64,000 bases of DNA from UBA4717 sp045536775 (GCA_045536775.1 JAZSOD010000085.1:1-64000); one strand, 5' to 3'. Shown: positions 25,751 through 35,547, counted from the first letter of the stretch. Numbers and translations are program-made. The notes: a model not told the origin generated them from the sequence alone.

Positions 25751-25779
25751 ATTATAATAAATTCTGCTTTGTGTGTCAA
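25751..25779 (-). promoter_or_regulatory. Consensus promoter of the tyrosine recombinase
   Basis: On the minus strand TTGACA (25779-25774) and TATAAT (25756-25751) match consensus in all positions with a 17-bp spacer, 30 bp before the start codon. Confidence 0.9.
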
Positions 25780-25833
25780 GGAAGAAATATGCAAACTAAA
25801 ATTATATAAACTGTAAACTTTTAAATTCCTTGC

Positions 25834-25862
25834 TTGAAAAAAACAAACGAATAGTGTAAAAT
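25834..25862 (+). promoter_or_regulatory. Promoter of the 182-residue membrane protein
   Basis: TTGAAA at 25834-25839 and TAAAAT at 25857-25862 with a 17-bp spacer, 24 bp before the ATG. A GAGGT ribosome site follows. Confidence 0.75.
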
Positions 25863-25886
25863 TACCTAAAGAAATGAGGTAATTTT

Positions 25887-26435
25887 ATGTTTTCGTTTTA
25901 TAAAAACAATTCCGACTCTATCGTAAAGCTGTTTGTTAATCAGCTTGGAATGACCATATTCGGTCACCTTCTGTTTGCAGCTACGTTTAAAACCGATCTG
26001 AGAATTGCAACAGGATTTCTATCTGCGCTGTTTTATCTCTATTTAGTATACTGCACCGGATGGGACGCCGGAGCAAAGGATAAAATCAAAGTGGATGGCG
26101 GCAGAACTGAAAAATGCAGTCACAAAGGCTTTTTGCTCGGCTTAGCCGCCAACGGACTGTATATACTATTATCAATAGTAAACCTTTTGTTCTATTTCCT
26201 CGGCTTTTGGGAATGGACGTCAGGCATCAGCGCAACAGCTTATACCGTCTCGACTTTACTCAACGGTATGTATGCCTCATTCTTCACGTTGCCGCAAACT
26301 CCTCTTTTCAAGTTCTTGGCGCTTTCTGCGTTCGTTTTTCCTGCAATTTTAGTCACGGGATTGTCCTATTACTCAGGAAGCAAGAATTTCAGACTATTAG
26401 CCTTCTTAGGCTTGACTAAAAACTCAAGAAAATAA
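25887..26435 (+). CDS. Multi-pass membrane protein of unknown function
   Basis: 182 residues with about five hydrophobic segments, around residues 13-32, 36-53, 80-102, 107-125 and 140-160. Between segments 2 and 3 is a charged loop (DAGAKDKIKVDGGRTEKC). I do not recognise the family. The gene has its own promoter, ribosome site and terminator, so it is a monocistronic unit between the recombinase and the yybS-gdpP operon. Confidence 0.7.
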   Translation: MFSFYKNNSDSIVKLFVNQLGMTIFGHLLFAATFKTDLRIATGFLSALFYLYLVYCTGWDAGAKDKIKVDGGRTEKCSHKGFLLGLAANGLYILLSIVNLLFYFLGFWEWTSGISATAYTVSTLLNGMYASFFTLPQTPLFKFLALSAFVFPAILVTGLSYYSGSKNFRLLAFLGLTKNSRK

Positions 26436-26437
26436 CT

Positions 26438-26468
26438 AAAAGCAGACGTTAATATAGCGTCTGCTTTT
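26438..26468 (+). terminator. Intrinsic terminator of the 182-residue membrane protein gene
   Basis: AAAAGCAGACG (26438-26448) and CGTCTGCTTTT (26458-26468) form a perfect 11-bp stem ending in four T, two bases after the stop codon. Confidence 0.85.
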
Positions 26469-26499
26469 AATGTTAACAAAAAATTTTCTTTTTGTGTCC

Positions 26500-26514
26500 T
26501 TTTAGTATATAATA
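26500..26514 (+). promoter_or_regulatory. Probable -10 region of the yybS-gdpP operon
   Basis: TATAAT at 26508-26513 lies within TTTTAGTATATAATA, identical to the -10 region of the promoter at 722-750. No good -35 is seen 16-18 bp upstream (TTTCTT at 26485), so the assignment is tentative. The start codon is 42 bp downstream. Confidence 0.5.
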
Positions 26515-26555
26515 TTATTTTAAAATATTATAAATATGCTTTACAGAGGAAAACA

Positions 26556-27551
26556 ATGAATTTACTCCTTACGAATAAAAAAATCCCAATAACGAAGCTT
26601 ATAATCGTGCTACTTGTCGGCATTTTTTCCATACTCATAACAAGAATTTCGTTTATGCCGTTTTTATCACTTGTTTCGGTAGCTGTCTCGGTTGCCTGCT
26701 TTAGCTACGTTGTGTTCTACTTGGGTCTTTATTCATTGATTCCCGTATTAACCGTGTTTTTTGCCGTTTTTTTCTTTGAAAATTCAGTATCAGCAATTTA
26801 CGCCTCTTCCTTTATTTTGCCTGCGTTCGCCGCAGGGTTTGCCTTGAGAAATAGAAAAAAGCCGGTTACAGTAATTCTTTATGTCACTATTTCTTACCTG
26901 CTTTACTGGGTTTCTGCTTATATTATAACTATACTTCTAACTGAGGGTTCATTTTCGTTTTCCGGACAAATTCAGTCAATATCGTCATCAATTGAAGATA
27001 ACGCTCAAAAAATCATGGAGCTTTATACCACGATTACAGGCGAAAGTTATTCCGCTACCGACTATGTTTCTTCACTTCTCAAGGTTCTGGCGGTCGGCAC
27101 TTATATTTCTTCGATAGTTGTTGAATCGTGTATAATCTATATAGCTATTGTATTAACATTTACGATCACTAAGGCTAATACTGAAATTTCAACAGGCAGC
27201 TTGTTCGACGTTATACCTTCAAGAATAACCTCGTCAATTTACGTTATATCTCTTTTCTTCACAATGTTTTTAAGTGTCCCGACGGACGTTATAAAATACA
27301 ACAGCATGCTTGCACAGAACCTTCTTCTCATTCTAACCCCTATACTTATCTTTTCCGGAATATATTATATATTTACGATTAAATTCAAGGTTGAACATTC
27401 AAGTCCGTTCGTAATGATTCTGGCGTTTATATCATCAATTTTCGGTGCGTTTCCGATTTTTATTTTTTACCTTGCTTTGTCCGGAGTAAAATACTCTTTC
27501 AAATACAGCAATCTCAAAAAAATTGAGGAGGCAAAATATGATCAAAAATAA
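26556..27551 (+). CDS. yybS: YybS-family (DUF2232) membrane protein
   Basis: 331 residues with about eight transmembrane helices and few charged loops. Length, topology and position directly before gdpP-rplI-dnaB match YybS of Bacillus, an integral membrane protein of unknown function sharing the DUF2232 fold with substrate-binding subunits of vitamin transporters. The 3' end overlaps gdpP by 14 bases, and the gdpP ribosome site lies inside this gene. Confidence 0.8.
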   Translation: MNLLLTNKKIPITKLIIVLLVGIFSILITRISFMPFLSLVSVAVSVACFSYVVFYLGLYSLIPVLTVFFAVFFFENSVSAIYASSFILPAFAAGFALRNRKKPVTVILYVTISYLLYWVSAYIITILLTEGSFSFSGQIQSISSSIEDNAQKIMELYTTITGESYSATDYVSSLLKVLAVGTYISSIVVESCIIYIAIVLTFTITKANTEISTGSLFDVIPSRITSSIYVISLFFTMFLSVPTDVIKYNSMLAQNLLLILTPILIFSGIYYIFTIKFKVEHSSPFVMILAFISSIFGAFPIFIFYLALSGVKYSFKYSNLKKIEEAKYDQK

Positions 27552-29565
27552 AGAAAACAAAAAAATCAACGTTAAGCTTTTGATTAAACTTGCTCTTAAC
27601 TTTACGGTGTTTATTATTTTTGCGTTAATATTGCGTTCAAAAGAAGTGAATGCTTTACTAATCGCTATTGTTATGTTTGCTCTGAATACTGCCCTATGGT
27701 TTGCAACAGACAGTCTATACGAGTTTTTTTCTTTGAAGTTGACAGGAAAATCGGGAGATCTTAACGACCCTATTCTTCAAAACATTACACTTCAATTTAT
27801 CAAAGAACTGTATCTTCCTATACTTATTTGCTCTGAATCGGGAAAAATAATTTACTGTAACGATTCTCTTTACAAACAAGTTCCTATCAAGAGCGGTGCT
27901 CAGTTTCCTAAAAATATAGAGGAGCTTTGCAACACTGATATTAGTTCTATTGTTGAATCCGATGTGCCTGCGGGTGTTGAAGCAAGTGCTTTTAACAAAG
28001 TCTTCAACATCAAGGGATATAAGATAGAGGCTCAACACAGTCCGTACTACATTACGATTTGGAATGAAAGAACCGATTACGCTAAGCTTAATAAACGCTT
28101 AGCAGACGAGCAAACGGTTGTTGCGTACATTCTTATAGACAACCTGGACGAATTAAATCAAGCTGTTAACGAAAAGACGCGTGAGGCTTCTCATCAGGTA
28201 GAGGTAACTCTTAAAGAATGGGCATCTGAGGTCGGAGGAATCATCAAGGAATATGAAAAGAACAAATATATTTTCATATTTGAATCCCGTTATCTCGACA
28301 GATTCATCGAAGATAAGTTCAGAATTCGCGAAAAGATCCATGATATTAAGGTCGGCGAAACAAATCTTTCGCTTACTATCTCTATAGGTGCTGCGCGTTT
28401 TCCCGGAACTTTGGCACAAAGAGAAAGCGGCGCACGCGCAGCTCTCGAATTCGCGCTCAAACGCGGAGGAGATACGGCTGTTTATAATAACGGTAACGAA
28501 AACGTATCATTTGATGGCAGAGTCAAGACTACCTCTAAGTCTACTCAGGTAAGAGCAAGAATGACCGCCGCAAGAATATGCGAAATGATGAAAACGGCCG
28601 GGAACGTTCTTATAATGGGCCATAAAAACCCCGATTATGACTCAATTGGTGCATGCGTAGGTATGGCTCGTCTTGCCGTTAGTTGCGGACAGTCGCCGAA
28701 GATCATCATTGACCGAGAAAATATCAACACAAAGTTGTGTCTTGATTATTTATCAACAGAAGAATATAATTCTTGGTTTATAGATTCTGTCAGTGCACAG
28801 GATCTGGTAAGAAGTGATTCTCTTACTATTGTAGTCGATGCTAATAACGCATTAAGATTTGAGTCGCAGGATGTTGCATCAAACAGCGGTAAACTTATTA
28901 TAATAGACCACCATAGCAAGCACAGAGCCAAAGATGTACCCGTTTATAAGACTGATATCGAATACATTGAGCCTTATGCTTCCTCTGCATCGGAGCTTGT
29001 CGCAGAATTCCTCGAACACACTATAACATTTGGTACACTACCACCGAAAGAGGCTCTGCTTCTTATGTCGGGCATAATTCTCGATACTAAGCAGTTTACG
29101 AGAAATACCGGTATCAGAACCTTCAGTGCTGCTCAGTATCTGCGCAGTGAGGGCGCAAGTCCTGCAGAGGCACAGGTGCTGTTTGAAAGGTCACTTGACG
29201 ATTACAAACGCTCTGCAGTATGTGCAGCTGATGCCAAGATCTACCGAGAGCATTTTGCCATAGCGGCTCTCAGAGCATCCGATAACCCGGATGATAAGAT
29301 CACCGCAGCAAGAGTAGCGGATATACTACTTGAGCTCAAGGGTGTTCACGCATCATTTGCAGTATTTGAGATAAATAACATTATCCATATTTCTGCGCGT
29401 TCCACAGGCAAGATCAACGTAGCAACGATAATAGAAGGCGTCGGCGGCGGAGGCTATTATGAGTCTGCCGGAGCACAGATCAAGGACGCTACTTTGGATC
29501 AAACGTTAGTGGCGCTCAAGGAACAGATAGACGCATATATAGACAGTACAAACAACAAGAAATAA
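27538..29565 (+). CDS. gdpP: Cyclic-di-AMP phosphodiesterase GdpP
   Basis: 675 residues from ATG 27538, chosen because AGGAGG lies 7 bases upstream; a TTG at 27523 would open the same frame. Two transmembrane helices (about 13-33, 38-55), a PAS-like domain (80-170), a degenerate GGDEF domain (about 175-320, SLTISIGAARFPGT) and a DHH/DHHA1 domain from about 340. The phosphodiesterase motifs are MGHKNPDYDS and IIDHHSKH. GdpP degrades c-di-AMP, which controls osmolyte and wall balance. The following genes rplI and dnaB are the conserved neighbours. Confidence 0.95.
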   Translation: MIKNKENKKINVKLLIKLALNFTVFIIFALILRSKEVNALLIAIVMFALNTALWFATDSLYEFFSLKLTGKSGDLNDPILQNITLQFIKELYLPILICSESGKIIYCNDSLYKQVPIKSGAQFPKNIEELCNTDISSIVESDVPAGVEASAFNKVFNIKGYKIEAQHSPYYITIWNERTDYAKLNKRLADEQTVVAYILIDNLDELNQAVNEKTREASHQVEVTLKEWASEVGGIIKEYEKNKYIFIFESRYLDRFIEDKFRIREKIHDIKVGETNLSLTISIGAARFPGTLAQRESGARAALEFALKRGGDTAVYNNGNENVSFDGRVKTTSKSTQVRARMTAARICEMMKTAGNVLIMGHKNPDYDSIGACVGMARLAVSCGQSPKIIIDRENINTKLCLDYLSTEEYNSWFIDSVSAQDLVRSDSLTIVVDANNALRFESQDVASNSGKLIIIDHHSKHRAKDVPVYKTDIEYIEPYASSASELVAEFLEHTITFGTLPPKEALLLMSGIILDTKQFTRNTGIRTFSAAQYLRSEGASPAEAQVLFERSLDDYKRSAVCAADAKIYREHFAIAALRASDNPDDKITAARVADILLELKGVHASFAVFEINNIIHISARSTGKINVATIIEGVGGGGYYESAGAQIKDATLDQTLVALKEQIDAYIDSTNNKK

Positions 29566-29587
29566 CACAAAAGGCAGGAATACAACT

Positions 29588-30037
29588 ATGAAGGTAATTC
29601 TCACACAAGATGTAAAAGCACAAGGCAAAAAAGGCCAAATAATTAATGTTTCAGACGGTTATGCTCGCAACTTTCTTTTCCCGAAGGGACTTGCGGTAGT
29701 TGCTGACAGCAAAGCACTTAACGACATAAAAAACAAAGAAGCCGCACAGAAGCACAAGATTGAGGTTGAACGAGAAGAAGCCAAAAAGCTTGCAGAAAAA
29801 CTTGCACCCGTTGTTGTAAAGCTTATGCTTCAGGCGGGTCCTGACGGAAGGCTTTTTGGTTCCGTTACTTCTAAGGATATCGCCGAAGAGCTCGAAAAGT
29901 CTACAGGCATTTCGATCGATAAAAAGAAAATTCTTCTTGATGAGCCAATAAAGAGCTACGGCTCATACACGATCGACGTAAAGCTTTATTCTGAGGTTAT
30001 AGGAAAGCTCAACGTTATAGTTTCAAACATAAAGTAA
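29588..30037 (+). CDS. rplI: 50S ribosomal protein L9
   Basis: 149 residues. N-terminal domain MKVILTQDVKAQGKKGQIIN and DGYARNFLFPKGLA, a long central helix and the C-terminal domain with GRLFGSVTSKDIAEEL. L9 binds 23S rRNA near the L1 stalk and supports frame maintenance. It lies 22 bp after gdpP and 19 bp before dnaB. Confidence 0.97.
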   Translation: MKVILTQDVKAQGKKGQIINVSDGYARNFLFPKGLAVVADSKALNDIKNKEAAQKHKIEVEREEAKKLAEKLAPVVVKLMLQAGPDGRLFGSVTSKDIAEELEKSTGISIDKKKILLDEPIKSYGSYTIDVKLYSEVIGKLNVIVSNIK

Positions 30038-30056
30038 TTTTTGAAGGGATAAATGT

Positions 30057-31424
30057 ATGAATTCCGCAGATTATGCAAAAAAGTCGAGTCTTACCGAGAG
30101 AAAAGTTCCCTTCTCTCTCGAAGCTGAACAGTCTGTTCTGGGATCAATACTTATTGACCCGAGATCAATAGAAGAAATTACAGACATACTCAGTTCTACA
30201 GACTTTTATATAGATGACCACGCAAAGATATATCTTGCAATGAGCGACCTATTTATAAATAGCAAGAGCATAGACGTCGTCACTCTGATAGATACCCTGA
30301 AAAAACAGGGCGTTTTGAATAACAAAGATATAAGTGAATACATAAAGCTTATAGCACAGGTGGTTCCCTCTGCAAAGAACATCAAAGATTACGCACAGAT
30401 AGTCAGAGAAAACAGTCTGTTACGTATGTTGCTTGAAGCATCTGAACAAGTATCGGACACAGTTCTTACGGGTGCTTACGACGACGTCGATGACGTGCTT
30501 CACGAGTCAGCTGATAAGTTTTTCAGACTCATTCAAACCAACGATAGGAACGATTACGTTCATATAAAGGACGTTCTGGTATCAACACTCACAAACCTCA
30601 GACGTCTTTCTCAGAGCGAAGAAGGTGCCACCGGTACAAAAACGGGATTTTCCGACCTTGATAGAGTGCTTGTCGGAATGGGTCCTGGCGACTTTATACT
30701 TATAGGCGCTCGCCCCGGTATGGGTAAAACGAGCTTTGCGCTAAATATTGCGTCTCAGGTATCATCTAACGGTACGGGTAAAGCCGTTTGCGTATTTAGC
30801 CTTGAAATGTCGGCTGAGCAGCTTGTTCTCAGAATGTTATCGAGCGAGGCTCTTGTTGATAGCTACGCCTTGCGTTCTGGAAAGATCGAAAAAGAGGATT
30901 GGGTCAAGCTTACTCACGCAGCAGGTCAGCTTAGTAAGTGTAACATATATATTGATGATACCAGCGGTATGTCTGTTGCAAAAATGAAAGCGAAGCTTCG
31001 CAAAATTGACAATCTCGGTCTCGTTGTAATCGACTATCTGCAGCTCATGCAGTCGGATAGAAAGTCCGAAAACAGAGTTCAAGAAGTTGCCGCAATATCA
31101 AGAGACCTTAAGCTCCTTGCAAAAGAGCTTGGTATTCCGATAGTATGCTGCGCACAGCTCTCACGTGGTGCCGAGCAGAGAAAGGACGCAAAGCCCATGC
31201 TTTCCGACCTGCGAGACTCCGGATCTATCGAGCAAGACGCAGACGTAGTTATGTTCCTTTACCGCAGCGAATATTATAACGCTGACAAGGAGCAGGATCA
31301 AAACGTTGCCGAAGTAATCGTTGCAAAGAACAGACACGGTTCCACGCAATCCGTTAATATGAAATGGATCGGCAAATACACTAAATTCCTCACTCTTCAA
31401 AAGGATGAAATTCAAGGTGGATAA
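30057..31424 (+). CDS. dnaB: Replicative DNA helicase DnaB/DnaC
   Basis: 455 residues. The N-terminal helical domain begins PFSLEAEQSVLGSILIDP, the RecA-like motor has Walker A GARPGMGKTSFALN, VFSLEMSAEQLVLRML, Walker B-like VVIDYLQLMQ and the SRGAEQRKDAKPMLSDLRDS loop. It unwinds DNA at the fork. (The Bacillus gene at this place is dnaC.) The start of tilS overlaps the end by 20 bases. No intein is present. Confidence 0.97.
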   Translation: MNSADYAKKSSLTERKVPFSLEAEQSVLGSILIDPRSIEEITDILSSTDFYIDDHAKIYLAMSDLFINSKSIDVVTLIDTLKKQGVLNNKDISEYIKLIAQVVPSAKNIKDYAQIVRENSLLRMLLEASEQVSDTVLTGAYDDVDDVLHESADKFFRLIQTNDRNDYVHIKDVLVSTLTNLRRLSQSEEGATGTKTGFSDLDRVLVGMGPGDFILIGARPGMGKTSFALNIASQVSSNGTGKAVCVFSLEMSAEQLVLRMLSSEALVDSYALRSGKIEKEDWVKLTHAAGQLSKCNIYIDDTSGMSVAKMKAKLRKIDNLGLVVIDYLQLMQSDRKSENRVQEVAAISRDLKLLAKELGIPIVCCAQLSRGAEQRKDAKPMLSDLRDSGSIEQDADVVMFLYRSEYYNADKEQDQNVAEVIVAKNRHGSTQSVNMKWIGKYTKFLTLQKDEIQGG

Positions 31425-32844
31425 TAATTTCACTCGCTCAGTTAGCTCCAATTTTATTAAGATGATGAGACAATTTGAGCTACCTGTTAAATTCAATCTT
31501 ATTATCGGCTTTTCAGGTGGGGCTGATTCCTCTGCCTTGCTATTTCTTGCACATAAGCACTGTAAGGAATTAGGCTTTAATTTATATGCCATTCATATAA
31601 ATCATTTAATAAGGCACAAGGAGGCGGACAGAGACGAGGATTTCTGTAAACGGATTTGCGAGTTGAAAGGTATACCGTTCAAGTCTCGTCGAATAGACGT
31701 TCCTACTCTATCAAAAGAAAATAAAACCGGCATTGAGGAGACCGCGAGAAACGTCAGGTATGCAGAGTTTACAAAATATGCTGACGATATCTCAAAAAAC
31801 GGGCTTCCCACATATATTGCCACTGCCCACAACTCGGACGACAACGCCGAAACCGTTATTTTTAATATTACGCGAGGTTCGGCGCTTAACGGATTGTGTG
31901 GAATAAAGCCGATGCGTGAAAACGTAATAAGACCGTTGATTCTATGCAGTAAAGACGATATACTCGGTTATTGCGACGAAAACTGCATAGAATATATAAC
32001 TGATAGCACTAATATCGACAAAGCGTATACAAGAAACAGAATACGTCACGATCTGATTCCAAGCCTTAAGGGGATAAATCCCTCTCTGCTTGCCGCAATT
32101 TCGCGTATGACGGAGAATATCGCGGAGGATGAACTTTTTTTAAGACAATGTGCAAAGAACTTTTTATTAACAAGTTCTGACTCCTGTGGTATCAAACTCC
32201 CCGAGTTTAATAATGCTCACGCATCGCTTCAAAGGCACGTAATCTTTGAATTTGTGAAAAATTCAGTGGGTATTTCTCTCGAGGATAAGCATATCAAAGG
32301 TATCATAGAGCTTTGCAGAGCAGCGGCTAAGCACTCGGAGTTTCATTTCACGGGCGAATTCTGTGCGGTGATTGAGGGAGACCGGCTGACATTAAAGAAA
32401 AAAGGCGATATAAAGTCTCCAACTTACTGCATTCCTGTAAAATACGGCATAAACGAGATTCCATTCGGCGTAATCGGCAGATACAAGTCTACTGATACTG
32501 TAAAAATTTCAGAATTTGAAAATATTTACAAAATATCAACACAGACTTCTATATGTTCTGATAAAATTAAAGGAGCTTTGTTTGCAACGCCCAGACACTC
32601 GGGAGATACAGTAAATATAAACAATGTCAACAGAAAGCTCAAGAAATTACTAAACGAGATCGAGCCCGATCTAGAAAAACGCGCTGTTTTGCCGATATTC
32701 CGCGATGATGAAGGAATACTGTGGGTACCTGGCGCGCGTTCAAGAACGGAAACATATCCACGGTCAGACAATGAGTCAGAGGTTTTGCTCTACTCATATA
32801 TTAAGGATAACAAAACAATTTCAACAGGAGACAAAAATGCATAG
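31405..32844 (+). CDS. tilS: tRNA(Ile)-lysidine synthase
   Basis: 479 residues. The PP-loop SGGADSSALL identifies an ATP pyrophosphatase that adds lysine to C-34 of the tRNA-Ile reading AUA. AHNSDDNAETVIFNITRG and DSTNIDKAYTRNRIRHDLIP are conserved TilS blocks, and a TilS substrate-binding C-terminal domain ends the protein. The ATG chosen overlaps dnaB; a later ATG pair (residues 20-21) is possible but removes little. The stop overlaps hpt by 8 bases, and tilS-hpt-ftsH is the conserved order. Confidence 0.95.
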   Translation: MKFKVDNNFTRSVSSNFIKMMRQFELPVKFNLIIGFSGGADSSALLFLAHKHCKELGFNLYAIHINHLIRHKEADRDEDFCKRICELKGIPFKSRRIDVPTLSKENKTGIEETARNVRYAEFTKYADDISKNGLPTYIATAHNSDDNAETVIFNITRGSALNGLCGIKPMRENVIRPLILCSKDDILGYCDENCIEYITDSTNIDKAYTRNRIRHDLIPSLKGINPSLLAAISRMTENIAEDELFLRQCAKNFLLTSSDSCGIKLPEFNNAHASLQRHVIFEFVKNSVGISLEDKHIKGIIELCRAAAKHSEFHFTGEFCAVIEGDRLTLKKKGDIKSPTYCIPVKYGINEIPFGVIGRYKSTDTVKISEFENIYKISTQTSICSDKIKGALFATPRHSGDTVNINNVNRKLKKLLNEIEPDLEKRAVLPIFRDDEGILWVPGARSRTETYPRSDNESEVLLYSYIKDNKTISTGDKNA

Positions 32845-33379
32845 CGACATATTAGAGATAATGGTTTCGCAAGACGAGATCAATGAGATAATCAAAAGAC
32901 TTGCAGAGCAGATAAGCGAAGATTACAAGGACAAAAAGCTTCTTATGCTTTGCATACTTAAGGGTGCGGTCGTATTTATGGGCGACCTAATGAAAAACAT
33001 ATCAATTCCGACGGAGATCGATTTTATGAAGGTTTCTTCTTACGGAAGCGGAACAAAATCTACCGGAACAGTAAATATCGTCCTCGATCTTCACCGCAAA
33101 GACCTGTCCAGTCTTGATATTCTCATAGTAGAAGATATAATTGACAGCGGTCGTACATTATCGTATCTTGTGGATTATCTCAAGCTCAAGGGCGCGCGTA
33201 GCGTTAAAACCTGCACAATGCTTGATAAGCCGTCAAGACGCGAGGTTGATTTCATCCCCGATTATTGCGGCAAAACAGTTCCTGATGAATTCGTAGTGGG
33301 TTACGGACTTGACTATGATGAATCATACAGAGCTCTTCCATATATCGGAGTGCTCAAACCTGAAATATATACAAAATAA
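32837..33379 (+). CDS. hpt: Hypoxanthine phosphoribosyltransferase
   Basis: 180 residues from ATG 32837, where CAGGAG lies 7 bases upstream; the longer open frame from 32705 lies inside tilS and is not used. It converts hypoxanthine or guanine and PRPP to nucleotides. The PRPP motif is LIVEDIIDSGRTLSYL, and FMKVSSYGSGTKSTG is the flexible-loop region. Located between tilS and ftsH, with which it is co-transcribed. Confidence 0.96.
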   Translation: MHSDILEIMVSQDEINEIIKRLAEQISEDYKDKKLLMLCILKGAVVFMGDLMKNISIPTEIDFMKVSSYGSGTKSTGTVNIVLDLHRKDLSSLDILIVEDIIDSGRTLSYLVDYLKLKGARSVKTCTMLDKPSRREVDFIPDYCGKTVPDEFVVGYGLDYDESYRALPYIGVLKPEIYTK

Positions 33380-33407
33380 CATATAAATTTGCGAGGTACC
33401 TTTCTAT

Positions 33408-35408
33408 ATGAAAAACAATATGAAGATATTACTGTTTTACGGAGTTCTTATTGCAGTAATACTTGTCGTTTCAGCTCTCATTCTTTCTGAGCCCGGAACA
33501 GAGCCTCTTGAATACAGCGATATAATACAGCTGTTCAAAAACGAAGAGGTCACTAAATTTCAGATCTCAAATACTGACGAGATCAAAATTTACACTAAAG
33601 ATAACCGCGTTTTAACATACATTCTAAGAGACTACTCCGACTTTATGGATAAGTACGGAGAGCTTATTGATTCACAGGTGGAAAGCGGAATAATTGAAAG
33701 CTACGACATTGAACCTCCCGTTAATATGCCTTGGTGGTTTATGTTTATTCCATACATCGTAGTAATCCTCTTGTTCGTATTTTTCTGGTTCTTTATGATG
33801 AATCAGTCGGGAGGACGCGGAAGCAAGATAAATTCTTTCGGTAAGTCAAGAGCCAGAATTATAACCGATGATAAGAACAAGGTTACGTTTAACGACGTTG
33901 CCGGTGCAGACGAAGAAAAGGAAGAGCTTAAAGAAATAGTTGACTTCCTTAAAGATCCACAGAGATTCACAAAGCTTGGCGCTAAGATACCTCACGGTGT
34001 ACTTCTTGTCGGCCCGCCCGGCACAGGTAAGACCTTGCTTGCAAAAGCGGTAGCAGGCGAAGCGGGTGTTCCTTTCTTCTCTATTTCCGGTTCAGACTTT
34101 GTTGAAATGTACGTAGGTGTCGGAGCATCAAGGGTACGTGATCTTTTTGACACGGCAAGAAAGCACCCTGCAAGCATTATATTTATTGACGAAATCGACG
34201 CAGTCGGACGTCACAGAGGCGCAGGTCTCGGCGGCGGTCACGATGAGCGTGAGCAGACTCTTAACCAGTTACTTGTTGAAATGGACGGTTTTGGCTCTCA
34301 CACAGGAATAATAGTAATTGCGGCAACGAACCGCCCCGATATACTTGACCCTGCCCTTCTCAGACCCGGTCGATTTGACAGACAAGTTACTGTCGACTAT
34401 CCGGATACTCGCGGAAGACACGCAATTCTCAAAGTGCACGCAAAGAACAAACCTCTCGAAGAGGACGTCGACCTTGAGGTCATTGCTAAAACCACCGTTG
34501 GATTTACAGGAGCCGATCTTGCCAACGTTCTTAACGAAGCTGCCCTCCTTGCAGCAAGACGAGGAAAGCATCTTATCGGTATGAACGATATTGAGGACGC
34601 AACCATCAAGTGTATGGTAGGGCCTCAGAAGACCGCAAAGGTTATAAGCGAGAAAGAAAAGCGTCTTACAGCATTCCACGAAGCAGGTCATGCGGTGGTT
34701 ACTAAATTCGTTCAGCCTGACTTCCCTGTTCACCAGATTTCCATCATCGCAAGTGGCAGAGCAGGTGGATATACACTTTCTCTTCCTGTTGAAGACAGAT
34801 CGTATATGTCCATGTCGGATATGCAGAACGAGATCGTTACCCTTCTCGGCGGACGTGTTGCTGAAGCTATAGTTCTTGGAGATATTTCTACCGGTGCATC
34901 TAACGATATTCAACGCGCTACAAATATTGCTCGCAATATGGTTACTAAATACGGTATGAGCGATCTTCTTGGACCCATCGTTTACGGTTCTGATCACGGT
35001 AATGATGAGGTATTCCTCGGACGTGATTTTAGTAATACTAAGAATTATTCAGAATCGACGGCTTCCTCTATTGATAACGAGATAAAACGTATAATTTCGG
35101 CTGCTTACGAAAGAGCTAAAGAAGTTCTCGAGGAGCACAGAGATAAGCTTGACTTTATTGCAGAGTTTCTTATTAAATATGAAACTATGGATGAAGGTCA
35201 GTTTAATGCAGCTATGAACGGAAGCCCCACCTTTGAAGAGCTTGAAGAAATAAAATCCGAAAAGCGGAAGAAGAGTGAACTTGAGAATCTACGCGCTAAA
35301 GAAGCCGCAGAATCTAAAGCAAATAGCGAAAGCAAAGAAACTCCTTCAACGGATAGTTCAGAAGAAGATTCAAACACAGCAAACTCTGACGAAGAAACTG
35401 ATGCGTAA
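33408..35408 (+). CDS. ftsH: ATP-dependent zinc metalloprotease FtsH
   Basis: 666 residues. Transmembrane helices at about 6-26 and 105-127 flank the small extracellular domain. The AAA domain has GPPGTGKTLLAKAVAGEAG, the pore segment FVEMYVGVGASRVRDLF, Walker B FIDEIDAVGRHRG and the SRH region ATNRPDILDPALLRPGRFDR. The protease site is HEAGHAVV. It degrades membrane and regulatory proteins. The last 60 residues are a charged Glu/Lys/Ser tail. Last gene of the yybS-gdpP-rplI-dnaB-tilS-hpt-ftsH run; a terminator follows. Confidence 0.98.
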   Translation: MKNNMKILLFYGVLIAVILVVSALILSEPGTEPLEYSDIIQLFKNEEVTKFQISNTDEIKIYTKDNRVLTYILRDYSDFMDKYGELIDSQVESGIIESYDIEPPVNMPWWFMFIPYIVVILLFVFFWFFMMNQSGGRGSKINSFGKSRARIITDDKNKVTFNDVAGADEEKEELKEIVDFLKDPQRFTKLGAKIPHGVLLVGPPGTGKTLLAKAVAGEAGVPFFSISGSDFVEMYVGVGASRVRDLFDTARKHPASIIFIDEIDAVGRHRGAGLGGGHDEREQTLNQLLVEMDGFGSHTGIIVIAATNRPDILDPALLRPGRFDRQVTVDYPDTRGRHAILKVHAKNKPLEEDVDLEVIAKTTVGFTGADLANVLNEAALLAARRGKHLIGMNDIEDATIKCMVGPQKTAKVISEKEKRLTAFHEAGHAVVTKFVQPDFPVHQISIIASGRAGGYTLSLPVEDRSYMSMSDMQNEIVTLLGGRVAEAIVLGDISTGASNDIQRATNIARNMVTKYGMSDLLGPIVYGSDHGNDEVFLGRDFSNTKNYSESTASSIDNEIKRIISAAYERAKEVLEEHRDKLDFIAEFLIKYETMDEGQFNAAMNGSPTFEELEEIKSEKRKKSELENLRAKEAAESKANSESKETPSTDSSEEDSNTANSDEETDA

Positions 35409-35415
35409 TAAGGCA

Positions 35416-35453
35416 GGAAAGCCAACTCTTTTTGAATTGGCTTTCCATTTTTT
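35416..35453 (+). terminator. Intrinsic terminator after ftsH
   Basis: GGAAAGCCAA (35416-35425) pairs with TTGGCTTTCC (35437-35446), followed by ATTTTTT. It ends the long + operon 8 bp after the ftsH stop. Confidence 0.9.
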
Positions 35454-35475
35454 ATTATAAAATAGTTAAAAGTTA

Positions 35476-35503
35476 TTGCAAGAACCGAAATTTGTGTTAT
35501 AAT
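35476..35503 (+). promoter_or_regulatory. Probable promoter upstream of nrdR
   Basis: TTGCAA at 35476-35481 and TATAAT at 35498-35503 with a 16-bp spacer. The nrdR ATG is about 250 bases downstream of the expected transcript start, an unusually long leader for this window. Confidence 0.75.
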
Positions 35504-35547
35504 AAAAATGTAATTTTACCTCTTTATAAAATTGAAGTTATGCGTAG

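Noticed and set aside
32705..32836. N-terminal extension of hpt inside tilS
   Set aside because: A good ribosome site and the normal family N-terminus are at 32837; the extension has no similarity to the family.
34269..34997. A 242-codon open frame on the - strand opposite ftsH
   Set aside because: Antisense to the conserved AAA and protease motifs of FtsH, no ribosome site and no recognisable domain.
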